Shown here piece after piece: positions 15,601 through 27,886 of a DNA stretch of 64,000 nt. Position 1 is the stretch's first letter. Each line of letters starts with the position of its first letter. The stretch is from Vespula vulgaris (lineage: Eukaryota > Arthropoda > Insecta > Hymenoptera > Vespidae), in NCBI RefSeq assembly GCF_905475345.1, contig NC_066587.1, positions 7,149,070 to 7,213,069 on the forward strand, written 5' to 3'. The position numbers and the translations under genes are program-made. The notes beneath the pieces are model-generated. The model saw only the letters and a program-made list of their open reading frames with translations, had not been told where the DNA came from and made no database searches.

Positions 15601-18119
15601 AATGTCTTGTGACGAAAATTAGTCGATGTTAAACTAAATGAGAAAATTGAAAATTTTTATATTTTGAGTGTTTTTATTTTTTCAAAACAAATTGGGGAAT
15701 TTAATAACTATTTACTTCTATATACATACATACATACATACATATATACATACATATATATATATAGAATATCTCATTTTAAAAGATAAATATCTCCAAT
15801 CTTATTGATTTTATAAACAAATATTTGAAATAAAAGTTATTAAAATTTAAAGAAAAAATATAATATTTATTACAACTATTTTTTAAAAAGCATTGTTGTT
15901 ACGGGATTCATAAAAATCTTTTTAAATGAAAGTCGATATTTTAAGCCTAACAAAAGTTGTAGAGAATATACGAATCGAATGTATATCTATAGTATTTCTA
16001 CAGTAAATTCAACAATAAATCTAAGTATCTTTTCATCGATATTTCATCGACTTGTAGTACATTGAAATTTAACAAACTATACAATAATGCGATCAATTTT
16101 TCTGTAAACATCTGATAACCAATGAATTTATCGATCAGTTCGTTCTTATTCTTTTTTTTTTTTTTTTTTTAGTTATCCTTTATTGATCTTTTGAAATCGT
16201 ATCTCAAAAAGAATAAATAAACAATATTTATCGGACACGATTTGATAAAATTTTAATTCCATTTCAACATTATTTTTCATCGATTCGATAAGTAATATCA
16301 TTTCATCTAGAATTAGCATAATCATTTTTTATCTTTTTTTCGGAATGAAAGACTTATATTTATGTAAATTAAAAAGCGATCGATACGAAAATGGAACGTA
16401 CGTAGGATGAAACCACCATTGTTATCATTTCATCGCAATTGTCTACGGTTGATCTTGCTCCACGAAACCAAGGAGGCAAAGACCGATTCTAATTCGATCG
16501 ATTCTAATCAACCGAAAGTAACTCCTTTGAATTGCCAGTCTCGTTTTGTGAACCCTTTGAAGCTATGTTCTATTTAAGCTATTTCACCAATTTAATAGAC
16601 GTTTCAAGTTAACTAATCTAATCGCTTTAATCATTGAACCTTCTTACGCTCGAATGCTAAGGATCTTAATGGTTTCCAAGGATCATAAAGAAAACAAAAT
16701 TTACTATTAAAATCATTTTCTGAAAGATAAAGTATCTAACTTTTGCTATTATTACAGATGGTGAAAATGATGATTACCGTTGTATTAGTCTTCACCATGT
16801 GCTGGTTACCTTTCAATGTTCTCAACGTAAGTGAATCAAAAGCATCCTAATTGAAAATTCGACTATATAAGTCGAAATGAAAAATCGATCATGTCACAAA
16901 ATTTTATCAGTAAAACTTTTACGATTCCTTCTCATCATAAAAAAAGAGAGAAAGAAAAAGAAAAAAATTGACATTGCTTCAAGATAACTATGATTGGATC
17001 GTAAAAACACGCTTGTTATCGTTGATCATTATTTGAAGGAAATAGCAAATTTCTATTTTCAAAACATTCGATAGATGATCAAATGGACTGTATATTTATG
17101 AATGATGAGTCTACCTCTATAAATCTTCTCTTTTTAAACAGTATTATTTTATATCTTCGCAAAAAAAAAAATTAGAATATTTGAGTAGCTATTTTCAACT
17201 ATATCTCAGATCTTAATCTTATGGAGATGATAATCCTTAAAGTTCTTTTTATGTTTTTTTTTCTTCAAAATCCTTATCGACAAACTTTATAATTAGAAGT
17301 TACGTTTTAATGCATTCTAATTCTAGTTCTAAATTTTTTGTTGCTACTACTAATCATACTAAAAAAAATTATAAAAGTATAAAAGTTTTGGCATTTTTGT
17401 TTTTATGTCTATTTTTTTACCACCAAACTCGTTACAAACATCGAAAAATTTAATAAACATAACTTATGCGTAATAAGTCGTTTCATATAACAAAAAAAAA
17501 AAAAAGAAATGTTGACTAATAAAAATGTGATTCTAATTTCTAGAAAAAAGCTCTAATCACTCGATTAACATCTCTCTGTCAGATAGTGATAGACTTCGAT
17601 GAGAGACTCCATAATTGGACGGGTCTTCCTTTTATATGGGCAGCTCTTCATTGGCTTTCAATGTCACATTCCTGTTACAATCCAGTAATCTATTGCTGGA
17701 TGAACGTCAGATTTCGTGCAGGCTTTATCATTGCATTTGGACGTTTGCCATGCTTGCATAGATTCATACATAATCGAAAACGACATACGTATAACACCAG
17801 TATGGTAGGCATGCCCTTAACAGGTAAGAAAAATAATTAAAAAAAAAAATAAATAATTTAAAAATCCAAAAGAAAATACAACTCGAACAAATATTACTCT
17901 TTTCTTTATTTACTTGCAGATCTCGAAGGATCCGGTCATTTTGTTCTGCAGCGAAAAAATACGTGCACGACTTATGTTAGTGTCAGGCACAAAACGAATG
18001 GAAATCATGGAGCACCTGCAAGAAGTGCCAGCTTCCGGAACAACGAATCATTGCGATCTAACATCCCACAGTCTCAACATTGCATAAAACGTCAATCACA
18101 GTTAGAGGAACAGATATAA
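6041..18119 (+). CDS. RYa-R: RYamide / NPY-like neuropeptide receptor (class A GPCR)
   Basis: Coding exons: 6041-6439, 6987-7240, 8207-8366, 16758-16826, 17583-17823 and 17920-18119. Phases agree at every junction and give 440 residues, a normal class A length. The protein is a seven-pass plasma-membrane receptor that would signal through a G protein on binding a peptide. Visible marks: Asn-X-Ser/Thr sites in the N-terminus, GN in TM1 (about 69-70), NLAISD in TM2 (about 93), DRY at 150-152, a CWLP motif in TM6 (about 286-289) and NPVIY in TM7 (about 327-331). The third-loop segment GEAENTRDQRMARSKRK and the SHSCYNPVIYC region resemble the insect RYamide receptor (Drosophila CG5811) more than the sNPF or NPF receptors, by recall only. 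The start at 6041 follows an acceptor at 6008; 6059 is an alternative. The first coding intron begins GC rather than GT. Ligand identity is inferred. Confidence 0.88.
6440..6986 (+). other. GC-AG intron of the receptor gene
   Basis: The exon ends ...TATTCACAG and the intron begins GCAAGT, ending ...TAACAG before GCTGTTTCC. This join gives Tyr-Ser-Gln/Ala-Val-Ser, as expected across TM3 of this receptor family. A nearby GT (GTATCG, four bases further on) would shift the frame. AG|GCAAGT is the classical strong form of the minor GC donor class. Confidence 0.85.
10493..10544. repeat. (TA)n microsatellite
   Basis: About 50 bases of TA with one CA interruption. It abuts the truncated 3' end of the lipase relic. 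Confidence 0.95.
10560..11352 (-). pseudogene. lipase-family relic (pancreatic lipase/phospholipase A1 type), antisense in receptor intron
   Basis: Two exon-like blocks on the minus strand resemble insect secreted lipases. The upstream block (11352-11206) contains KPTVFYIYGFMEDVENESV, matching the oxyanion-side strand of the family. The downstream block (10792 to about 10560) contains AYLQRNDHNIL and VSHSLDSQIAGYIGK, the nucleophile-elbow region. The usual GHSLG is SHSLD: the serine remains but both flanking glycines are lost. Joining the only good donor (after 11206) to the only good acceptor (before 10792) shifts the frame and meets a stop within about six codons. Sequence after the elbow runs into a (TA)n tract, and no Asp/His catalytic exons or signal peptide were found. 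Most likely a decayed copy; a fast-evolving gene with other splice sites is less likely. Confidence 0.7.
12560..12596. repeat. (TA)n microsatellite
   Basis: A (TA)n tract of about 37 bases within the long receptor intron. Confidence 0.95.
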
Positions 18120-19074
18120 AGAATAAGAATAAAAATGAAAAAAAAGAAAAAGAAAACTTTCTTTTAAAAAGAAGTTTTAATGTTTTAGCGAAAAATATGA
18201 ATTAGCATAATCGAATAACGATTTACGTGGTCGCTTCTTCTTATTTTTATTTTTACTTTCACGAATTGAAGAAGTATAGTTTTCCTTGTATATTGCATAA
18301 AAATAAAAAAATATTGAAAAATTAATATTTTCATTTGATCTGACATATTTCGTTTCTCTAATCAAATATCATGAGAAAATTTCATTTCATGATACGTTAA
18401 TAAACTGAAAAGATAAAGCGATCACTTCTAATATTGACTTTTACATATTAAATTTCGTTTGATATGTACTTACGTATATTTTTCTATTTTTATGTTTCGA
18501 ACAAACTGAGCGAACGATACTTGTATAAATTTTCATTTCAGGAAATTTCATTTCTCACGCTTTGTGTTAAAGTTTTCGAATGTAACGATATAATATTACA
18601 TGTAACAATATAATAATATAAAATAATATAAATAAAAAGGAAAAAGAAAAAGAAACAAATCATAACATTTACGATCAACTTCGACATCTCGTCTGTATAT
18701 CTGTTTTTTTCATTGGCTGTTGTTTTACTTTAAGTGTATCCTTAAACATATACCAAATGTACGTTTATTTATAAGGCAATAAAACGACCTTTGCTATAAA
18801 CAATAGTCTTATTCAGATTAAAGATTAGAAAACAATCATATAATACACAATAAATATATACGCGTTATTACATTTATACATTTATATTTTATTAAGATTG
18901 AAATGTGTGGATAATTTGATATTAGACATTGAATTTAAATAATAATTTTAATTAATTAATAAAAGAAAAAAGATCGTATATATAGACTCTGAATAAACAA
19001 CGAACGGTAAGATGAATATAGAAATAATCTTTGGCTAATTATTAGATCTAATAAATTCATTTGAATGATATCAT
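18120..19074. other. convergent 3' region between receptor and INPP1
   Basis: AT-rich and without coding signal. AATAAA at 18778-18783 on the plus strand is a plausible polyadenylation signal for the receptor transcript. The INPP1 transcript, on the other strand, ends in the same interval. Confidence 0.45.
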
Positions 19075-20445
19075 TTAACATAGAATTTGTTTCAAAGTAA
19101 GTAACATTTCAACATTACGATATGCTATTAATCCACCATTATTTGCTGCATTTGCACTAGTAGTGGAATATTTTAAATCCAAATCATCCAAATTTGTACT
19201 CTCCAAAAATTTCTGATAATCTACTATACCCCCACCTAAAGATCGTAATATAGCTTGAGGAGCACATGTGTCCCATTTGTAAGTAGAATTTTTAGAAAGT
19301 ACATAAGCAGCTGCCATGCCTAAAGCAACGTTTAGTATTTTGTTTCCAGCACCAGCTATCTCTATTAATATGAAACCTGCCTTTCTAAGTTTAGATTTTA
19401 AATCTTCATCTTCAGATCGTCCAATAAATATCGTTTTACTTGTTTCATCTGTATCATAAACGAAGTCTTTAACAATGCTTGAGTAACATTTGCCTGTATC
19501 AGTTTCTAAATATCCCCAATAACACGAACCATTCCATCTGCCAAAATAATTCCTTTAGTATTTATGCACATTATTTAAAACAAATAAAAGTTCTTCTAAA
19601 ACTATTTACTCACAATTGATCCGTACGTAACTCACAAAATGGTTTATTTACGATACCTAATACCGGTAATCCTGTACTTTTAAGATATGCACCTATTAAT
19701 ACTGTAACACAACGTAGACCTTTATCATCTACAGCAGGATGTACATATTCTCCAGTTGCATCTATAACAATTTTACTATTTGTTCGATCTATACCTTATG
19801 TAGTGATTATAATATACATATATATCCCTACCTATTGGATCTATCCATATACCAAGATCTTCTATAGGCAAAGTAAAATCATTAGGAATGTCTTGCACAG
19901 TTTGTACATCTTTCAGTTGAATATTCTTATGAACTTCGGTCGCAAGAAAATTAGCTGTTTCTGTATCATTGCCCATAACTCTGGCTAGTAGAAAAGTTGT
20001 CTCCAAACAAGTGGAACATACTTCCACAATTATAGTTTCTCCAAGTGTGTTGGTAAATGTATTGTTTTCTTCACCTTGTACAACCTTTGCTAACTCTGGA
20101 AACTAACTATTTCTGCAAGACATTCTATTTACATACTCTTAAGTATATCATATATTAATTTTAATAAAATCCAAACTAAACGTTCAACTTATTTTCTTTT
20201 AACGCCAGCAAATAAATATCTATTCGTCTTACCTCTAATGCTATATCATGTTTAATAGTTTCTTGAATTAAAACGTCAGCCAAAGTTTTAAAATCCCTAA
20301 TAAAACTTGGATTTTTCTCTGCTTCTGATTTTTCTTGAATTAGAAGATCAAACAGTGATTTATTTTGTCTACACACTCTAGCAATATTAGCAGCTTTTTC
20401 TGAAGCTTTTAAAAGAACCAATAATAATTTGCTTCCATTCTCCAT
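19075..20445 (-). CDS. INPP1: inositol polyphosphate 1-phosphatase
   Basis: Minus-strand exons: 20445-20233, 20102-19832, 19788-19614 and 19537-19075, with consistent phases and 373 residues, close to the usual 375-400. The family removes the 1-phosphate of Ins(1,4)P2 and Ins(1,3,4)P3 in the cytosol and needs Mg2+. The metal-binding signature is split across the second intron: GIWIDPI at the end of exon 2 and the following Asp (about residue 162) from exon 3, giving DPID. The acidic EENN of the family is present in exon 2. Exon 4 carries GAGNK and KWDTCAPQAILRSLGGGIVD, the WDxC motif of the lithium-sensitive phosphatase fold. The residues after DPID (RTNSK) differ from the common STxxY pattern. 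The gene is head-to-head with protoporphyrinogen oxidase, about 1.07 kb apart. Confidence 0.93.
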
Positions 20446-21513
20446 GACTTTAAAATTTAGAGACTGAAATTTACACCGTCGAAATATATACTGAATATAA
20501 ATTAAGGAAGAACACTTCCGTTTGAGTCACTGGCAAGGCTCTAAATCGCACAGGATGTATAAACCATAAATTGCAAAGAATCCTTACAATGTTCGTTTCA
20601 TAATAATACCTCTCACTAAATTATTGACTTTTCCGAACAGTATATATGTATATTAGATACGTTAATGTTATTGTTATTCAATCACTATATCACTATTTAA
20701 AACTTAGAATTTCTCTTCGATCTTATCGGCTTGCGTCTTCGAAAGACGTCTGCGAATTGATTGATTTTGGTACAAATATAGTTTGCCGGCATGACGTTAA
20801 TGAAAATCAAATGAACTGTAAATTTCATACATCGTTAGTTTTAACCAATATATCTAACATCGATACAAATGCAATATAAATGAACAATTTCCCAACATAA
20901 TATGACGACACTTATACTTCTTTCTTTCAAATTCACATTCTAATTTTATCAACAAATAATATTCGCAAAAGATCGATAGCTTAATGCTCAAATTGAACAA
21001 TTATTTATCAAGATATGACGCGAAAATAAATGTTAATAGTTCAGATAGTTTTAGATAATATAATAAAACTTATTTTATTAGTGATAATTATAATTGTTAT
21101 TAATAAAATACTTATATTTTTTCAAGTACAAAAATAATTCAGGAACGTTCAAGCCGTTATGGTTTTGAAATCGAACTTAAAATTGATTGGTTCGATTCTC
21201 GAATCGAAATAAGCCACATTCTTGTCCAATAAAAAATGATACATTCTTGTGAATTCAACCAATCAGAACAAATCAGTTTTTTATAGGTTATCTCATTAAC
21301 GATCGTAATATAAAAAATTTTGATATATATAATTATGATATAAATTGTATTATCTTTGCTATTCTTTAGATTAAAAATATGTATATATGTATAATGAAAT
21401 AATTATGTGAAGCATAAAAAATTAAATATTTATCATTATTGACTCTTTAACCTTCTATTGAACGCATTCGGATTTATTATCGTACAGTGTATTTACAGTG
21501 CACTTCTTTTAAA
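20446..21513. promoter_or_regulatory. shared divergent promoter region, INPP1 / PPOX
   Basis: A gap of about 1.07 kb between two divergent start codons must hold both promoters. Near the PPOX side three CCAAT boxes sit within 80 bases: reverse orientation at 21186-21190, forward at 21226-21230 and forward at 21259-21263. The first and third fit the extended NF-Y pattern RRCCAATSR. An AG acceptor-like site at 21497-21498, just before the PPOX start, leaves open an upstream non-coding exon. No protein is recognisable in the gap. Confidence 0.5.
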
Positions 21514-23149
21514 ATGACGGTAGTACTTGGTGGTGGTATATCAGGTTTATCAGCCGCATATTATGCACTAAACAATCCGAGAATTGGTCCAATAATAGTG
21601 CTGGAAGCATCTAATCGTTTAGGAGGATGGATACGAAGTCATGAATTATCAAATGGCATAATATTTGAAAAAGGACCAAGAACGATAAGATGTTTAGGAT
21701 TAGCTGGGAAAAATACATTAAATTTATTAGAAGATTTGCAATTAACTAATAAACTTATACCTATTAAATCAGATCATCCCAGTGCTAAGAATAGAATGAT
21801 TTATTCGCGTAATAAATTACATTTATTGCCAAATTCTTTCCTTAGTATAATTAAGACTAATAGTTTATTAAATCGTTCTTTAGCAAGTTTTCTTGTAAAA
21901 GATTTGATAGCACCAATGGTACGTAAGGACGATGAAAGTATATATAGTTTTACTACAAGAAGAATAGGAAAAGATATTGCCGATTATCTTATTAGCCCTA
22001 TGATTTGTGGAATTTGTGCTGGTGATGCACAAAAGATAAGCGTAAATTTTCTAATGAAATCTTTGTTTGAAGCAGAACAAAAACATGGATCTATAACAAA
22101 AGGATTACTCAAACAATTATTTAAAAAGAAAAATGTTAATAATAAAATAGAATATAAATCAAACTTAGCTAAAAGGGCTGACACAGAAAAATGGGTAGTA
22201 TGGGGTTTAAAAGGAGGACTCGAAGAACTACCACGTTCCTTAGGAAATAATTTACAAAGTCAAGGTGTTGATATACAATTAAATAGTCACTGTGAAAAAC
22301 TCTTTTTTCAATCCAATCATGTTGAATTAATTATTAATGGAAAAGCAAGAAAATGTTCTCATGTTATCTCAAGTCTACCAGCAAAAACTCTAGCAAAACT
22401 GTTGGAAGAACAACATCCTGATTTAGCAGAACAATTAAGATCAATACCTATGGTTACAGTGGCTGTAGTTAATCTCCAATTTGCAGATAATGTCTTGCCT
22501 ATGAATGCTTTTGGTTTTCTTGTTCCACCAGGAGAAAATCTTCCAATTCTTGGTGTGATCTTCGATTCATGTATTTTTCCTAAAGACTCTTCGACGGTAT
22601 GTAAAAAATAGAAAGACTTTATTTACATTTACATTAGATTTACTCGTGAACACATTTTTAAATTACTATTTTATTGATTATCAATTTAAGAACTTCGTTT
22701 AAACGCATAAAAACTTGTGCAAAACTTTATCTACATTTATAAATCTATAGTAGACTAGACAATTATTCAGTTTTGTATCTACATATAAGATATTTAATAA
22801 CCAGGTACTAACAGTAATGATGGGTGGTGCATGGTTTGAAAAATACTTTGGCAAAGATCCATCAGATGAAAATTTGTTGAATATAGCAATTAAACAAGTC
22901 AAAGAAATCCTGAATATTAAAAAAGAGCCCATAGCTTTTAATGTGGCCATTCTGAAGGACTGTATTCCCCAACATGTAGTGGGTCACGCACAACGTTTAA
23001 ATCATATCCGTGATTATATTTCTTCACGTAGAATCCCTCTAGCATTGTGTGGTTCTTCTTACCAAGGTGTGGGAATCAATGACGTTATTCTGTCAGCAAA
23101 AGAAGCTGTTTCTGAGATTGTGCAACATTCAAATGAACTAAAAAACTGA
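21514..23149 (+). CDS. Ppox: protoporphyrinogen oxidase
   Basis: Two exons, 21514-22596 and 22805-23149, join in phase to 475 residues, almost exactly the length of the animal enzyme. It oxidises protoporphyrinogen IX to protoporphyrin IX with FAD, the step before iron insertion in heme synthesis, at the mitochondrial inner membrane. The N-terminus VVLGGGISGLSAAYY is the dinucleotide-binding Gly motif, followed by an acidic strand end (VLEASNRLGGW) and EKGPRTIR. The C-terminus has CGSSYQGVGINDVI, the closing FAD-contact motif of this oxidase family. ATG at 21514 was chosen because the Gly motif then starts within ten residues, as in homologues; the in-frame extension upstream has no ATG. The family lacks a classical cleaved presequence, and none is seen. 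Confidence 0.95.
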
Positions 23150-24139
23150 AGTGAAACTACAACAATTTTGTACAGCATTTTGTAGCACTAGTCATGATAT
23201 TATTAATGTCATAGTTAGAAAAAAACTTGATATATATAAAACATGCATTATTTTGTAAGCTAGTTTTTAAAAAGCTTATGAAAAAAATCTAACTGTGCGA
23301 CAAAAAATGAAAAATGGGGAAACTATTAAACTAATTTTATAAATAATAATTAAATAAAAATACAATATTTCTAACCAAATGAATAATCAATAAAAATTGC
23401 AAACAATTTATTACAGCGATTAACAACAATGTCTTATACTTCATGTACATGTGTGTTTCTTATGTATACACCACTTAACAAAGTAAAATGTAAAAACATA
23501 AAATATTTATATGTTATTAATAAATTGTTTAATGAAAATTTAGTTTGATCATTTAGAAAAAAATATAAAAATTGAAAAGCATAATATATATCAATTTTAC
23601 TAGATAATAATACTTTCTAGTATTCTTTATGTTTTAGTATTATTCTTTTAAATAATAGTAAAAGAATGTCCAGTCTTTGCATGTACATGGAATGTAAACA
23701 TAAAAAGTATGGACATGCTTAAGGCATGCAAAGTAAGGCATGCAGATATTAAAAGATAACATATTTGTATTATAAATTATTATATAATGTGCTATATATC
23801 TGATATTTTTTATGTAAACTTTTTTTCTTAAAGAAATAATTTATAAAGAATAAACAAATTAAAAAAGAGGAACGATAACTCTACATTCTTAAGCCAGTAC
23901 AAATAATGCAATGTTATAGCATTGCACAAACCAAACAATGTTATAAAAAAATTGAGACATATTCTTGCTATGTTACTTATCAAGTTTAAGCTTAATAACT
24001 TGCAATCTATATGGGTCCATAACTTTTTTTTATATTTACTAATGCTCCATTCTTAATAAAAAAAAATATAATAAAAAATCACATAGATTGCATCAATCAG
24101 ACAAAATCATTATATTAAAAACATAATATAAACATAATT
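23150..24139. other. convergent 3' region between PPOX and TAF13
   Basis: AT-rich, with no coding signal. A short inverted pair around 23677-23735 (CTTTGCATG then CATGCAAAG) could form a weak hairpin. Nothing else stands out. Confidence 0.4.
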
Positions 24140-24760
24140 CTACTGGCTAACAGTACCTGCATATTTAACTTCGTCAAATGCTTTTCTTGCTTTCTTTAAT
24201 TCTTCGTTCATTGTTAGAAGATCTTTCACTCTGGCATATTTACGTGGATCTTTTCTAACTAAATAAATAAACATATACACATATGTACATCATGAATATT
24301 TTATATTAGAAATATTTTCTTTTGTATGTATGCATTCAATAAAAAAAAGATTGATGTAATTTAAACATACCTAAAAAGACAATGTCTTCTACTTGAACTC
24401 GTCCAGTACGTCCGATTTCCATGGCTCTATGTGTCATTTCTGTTATGAATTCAATGACGAGGTCTTCAAGTAGATCAACACTTTCGGTATAAGGATTTTG
24501 ATCATCACCAAAGCCATACATCATACATCGAAGTTCTTTCGAAAAGAGACGTTTCCTCCCTCCTGGTAACGTACCACCGATAGCAATTTCAGCCTCTTCA
24601 TCTTCGAACTATATAAGTATTTTCACAATTACGTTAATAGTTTAATTTTTATCCGATTGAAATTTCTATTATAAACTTATGGTTATTAATTTGTAACTGA
24701 ACGATTATAAAGTTACACGCTATTAAAATTTACCTGTTCGAAACTTTCCTCCGTAGCCAT
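24140..24760 (-). CDS. Taf13: TFIID subunit TAF13
   Basis: Three minus-strand exons: 24760-24734, 24608-24371 and 24258-24140, giving 127 residues (human protein about 124). TAF13 is a small nuclear protein with a histone fold; it pairs with TAF11 inside TFIID and so helps RNA polymerase II initiation. The conserved core is nearly complete: FSKELRCMMYGFGDDQNPYT, DLVIEFITEMTHRAMEIG, RVQVEDIVFLVRKDP and ARVKDLLTMNEELKKARKAF. The first coding exon supplies only nine residues (MATEESFEQ). The gene is divergent from the SPOUT1 gene about 840 bp away. Confidence 0.95.
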
Positions 24761-25603
24761 AACCTCTTTTTATCCCGCGTAAATTTATTTATAAATATCT
24801 TATTATAAATGATTATAAACGTGTATAAATTATATTTAGTTAATTAAATTATAATAAACGCACAGATAAATGACGGAGAAAACAAATATTCTATTGGTAA
24901 TAACTCACGTAACAACTATAAATTCACGTTAATAACCTATAACGAAGTAAACAGTTTGCAGTCCGCCGATAGAGTGATGCCGATGTAACATTATCACGTA
25001 TAAATTCGCCTTTGACCGTGTGTATCTATTAACGACAAAAACATGAGCGAAACTAAACGAGGTTAAAATTATTGTAAACAAAATTATTTGAACTCAATCT
25101 AAAGTTATGGATGAAATATTATTATATTTAAGATGAAACAAACATAGAAAAATTAATTAATAAATATTTGTCTAATGAAAAAATATATATTTATATAATA
25201 TTAAAAATTTTTACAATCTCTTTTATTATATCTTTTATATAATTATCAAAACATATTTATATTCTTAAGAAATTAATTATAACAATATCTGACTTTTTTT
25301 CAATAAGAAATAAACCATTATTGTTCTGTTTAAAAAAATAAAAACGTATACATACAGTAATTAAAACTTACGATAACATTCTTTATTTCAACATTTATAT
25401 AATCAGAAAAACATCGAAAAAAGCGTGGATAAATAAGTATCACGATTTCGGCATATTGAAATAAAACCGCGTGGACCGTGAACCACGAAGTGTTAAGATT
25501 GATATTCATAACCTAAAAAACGCTATTCGCGCGTATGTATTTATACATTTGAACTTCACGTGTACTTTTTGTATAAAATGTAATATTATTTATTAAAAAA
25601 ATA
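24761..25603. other. divergent spacer, Taf13 / SPOUT1
   Basis: About 840 bp between divergent start codons, AT-rich and with no coding frame recognised. It should contain both promoters, but no specific element is convincing. Confidence 0.4.
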
Positions 25604-26758
25604 ATGTCATCTCCCGTTAACACACTGGAAATACCACAAGCAAAAACTTGGAAAGAATATAATCGATTGCAGAAAGAACAGAGAAAGAAATGGAAAGAAG
25701 AGAGGTTAATAAAAAAGTTGAAAAAAGAAGAGAAGAAAAATAACATTGAAAATGAAACGAAGAAAGAAGAAACCGAACAGAAAATTAAAAAAAGGAATAT
25801 TTCTACAATAACCATCGCTATACCTGGCTCGATTTTAGACAATGCACAATCTGCAGAATTGAGAACGTATCTTGCAGGACAAATAGCACGTGCCGCATGT
25901 ATTTACAAAGTAGATGAGATTGTTGTTTTCGATGACAAAGGTGTGATTACTGAAAGTGAAAAGAAAAAAGTAAGAACAGACGAAGTTTTAGGTGAAACGA
26001 GAATTTGTTGTTTACAGTTAGTCAGAATATTACAATATTTAGAGTGCCCACAGTATCTCAGAAAACATTTCTTTCCTATTCACAAGGATTTACAATACGC
26101 AGGCGTATTGAACCCTTTGGATGCTCCACATCATCTCAGACAACAAGATATATCGCTTTATCGTGAAGGTGTAGTTAGTAATAAACCTGTAAAAGCTGGG
26201 AAAGGTTCCCAAGTGAACATAGGGCTTCTTAACGAGATTAGAGTGGACAAAGTATTGATGCCTGGCTTAAGGGTTACTGTGAAAATACCATCAGATCAAG
26301 AAAATCCAAAGAAAATGAAAGGAATTATAGTATCTCCAACAGAGCCAAGATCAGAGACAGGAATATATTGGGGATATAACGTGAAATTAGCTAAGAATCT
26401 TTCAGAGGTGTTTAAAAACTGTTCTTATAAAGAAGGATATGACTTAACTATTGGTACTTCAGATAAAGGAACATCTATTGACGATATATCACCAAAAAGT
26501 TTGAAATATGATCATGCTTTAATAGTTTTTGGTGGATTATCAGGATTAGAAGCTGCGTTAGAAGTTGATCCAGATTTACCAGATGAAGATCCATCGTCTG
26601 TATTTCATAAATATTTAAATATATGTCCTCAACAAGGATCAAGGACAATTAGGACAGAGGAAGCTCTTTTACTTTCTCTTGCAGAGCTAAGGACCAAATT
26701 ACTTCCAAAAAATCCTGTATTACCAAATGCTCAATTTGGTAGTTTTGTTGAAGATTAA
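25604..26758 (+). CDS. SPOUT1: SPOUT-domain RNA methyltransferase (SPOUT1 / C9orf114 / CENP-32)
   Basis: A single uninterrupted 384-residue frame, matching the family length (human about 376). Residues about 15-70 form a Lys/Glu-rich charged helix; the alpha/beta SPOUT domain begins at STITIAIPGSILDN and AELRTYLAGQIARAACIY. The C-terminal knot region has HALIVFGGLSGLEAALEVD, FHKYLNICPQQGSRTIRTEE and ALLLSLAEL, which bind S-adenosylmethionine in this family. The family has been linked to U- or rRNA-directed methylation and to spindle/centrosome roles in vertebrates; the substrate here is not visible from sequence. It has no intron, unlike its neighbours. It converges with ribulose-phosphate epimerase, only 177 bp separating the stop codons. 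Confidence 0.92.
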   Translation: MSSPVNTLEIPQAKTWKEYNRLQKEQRKKWKEERLIKKLKKEEKKNNIENETKKEETEQKIKKRNISTITIAIPGSILDNAQSAELRTYLAGQIARAACIYKVDEIVVFDDKGVITESEKKKVRTDEVLGETRICCLQLVRILQYLECPQYLRKHFFPIHKDLQYAGVLNPLDAPHHLRQQDISLYREGVVSNKPVKAGKGSQVNIGLLNEIRVDKVLMPGLRVTVKIPSDQENPKKMKGIIVSPTEPRSETGIYWGYNVKLAKNLSEVFKNCSYKEGYDLTIGTSDKGTSIDDISPKSLKYDHALIVFGGLSGLEAALEVDPDLPDEDPSSVFHKYLNICPQQGSRTIRTEEALLLSLAELRTKLLPKNPVLPNAQFGSFVED

Positions 26759-26935
26759 CTTTGATATTTATATCATTAAAATGATAAAAAATATTATTCA
26801 GACATTTGACAAAACTTCTGTTTGTAAAATATTAATATTTACAAAATATTATTAACAAGATTTTATCTCTATACTATCTTCTTTTGTAGATATTGAAGAT
26901 ATTTTTTTTGGAATGTCTTCTATAAAAAAATCATA

Positions 26936-27382
26936 TTAACTGTTCAATGCGCAATTTACTGCATCTTTCAAATCTTTTATAACTTTTGCTTGGTCTGTAG
27001 CACCGATTATTGCTGTTCCAGATACTATCATATTTGCACCAGCCTAGAAAAATATAAATGTTTAGAATTTTACCATAAACAAAAATAAACATTTTATATA
27101 TCAAAGATACCTTTGCACAAGCTTCTATAGTAGTTGGACCAACTCCACCATCAACTTCAATATCTAGAGTAGGATAATTTTTTCTAAGCCATGCTACTTT
27201 TGACATCATTGACTCCATAAATTTTTGTCCTCCAAATCCTGGTTCTACTGTCATAACTAATATCATATCAGCTAAATCTACGTAATCAACAACTACATCG
27301 GCTGGTGTTCCTGGTTTAAGTGCCACTCCTACCTTTAAATAAAACAATTTACTTATCATATATATATATATATCATATATAT

Positions 27383-27433
<51 letters not shown>

Positions 27434-27886
27434 TATCATTTAAGAAATATTACAAAAAATTTACCTTCATTCCTGCTTCTCTAACTTTTCTACAAACTAA
27501 TGAAACATCTTGTACTGGTTCTACATGGAACGTATATTGATTTACACCAGCATCAGCCATTGGTTCGATCCACTAAATCATTTCATTGTTATTAAAAAAT
27601 AAAATTAAGATAGAACATTACCGTGCATCTAGTAAGAACAAATTAATACCTGTTCCGGATTAGAAACCATCATATGTGTTTCAAAAAATGCATTTTTTAT
27701 TTTACTACGAAGACATTTTACAAGAGGATGTCCAAAAGTAAGGTTAGGAACGAAATGACCATCCATTACATCTAAATGAAGATAATCAGCACCATTATTT
27801 AACAAACGTTGCGATTCTTCAAAGAGTTGTGCTAAATTAGCATTTAAAATCGAAGGTCCGATTTTCGCTGTTAAACTTTTAGCCAT
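26936..27886 (-). CDS. Rpe: ribulose-5-phosphate 3-epimerase
   Basis: Four minus-strand exons: 27886-27650, 27572-27465, 27332-27111 and 27043-26936. All join in phase to 224 residues, the normal size (about 228). The cytosolic enzyme interconverts ribulose-5-phosphate and xylulose-5-phosphate in the pentose phosphate pathway. Its TIM-barrel signatures are all present: GPSILNAN near the start, YLHLDVMDGHFVPNLTFG with metal-binding His/Asp, ETHMMV, MTVEPGFGGQKF, the catalytic-Asp strand EVDGGV, and the phosphate-gripping SGTAI. A (TA)n tract fills much of the intron between exons 2 and 3. The start is 588 bp from the divergent CTP synthase start. Confidence 0.95.
27358..27430. repeat. (TA)n microsatellite in the second Rpe intron
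   Basis: About 70 bases of TA, interrupted twice by TCA. It makes up most of the 132-nt intron between the second and third Rpe exons. Confidence 0.95.
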
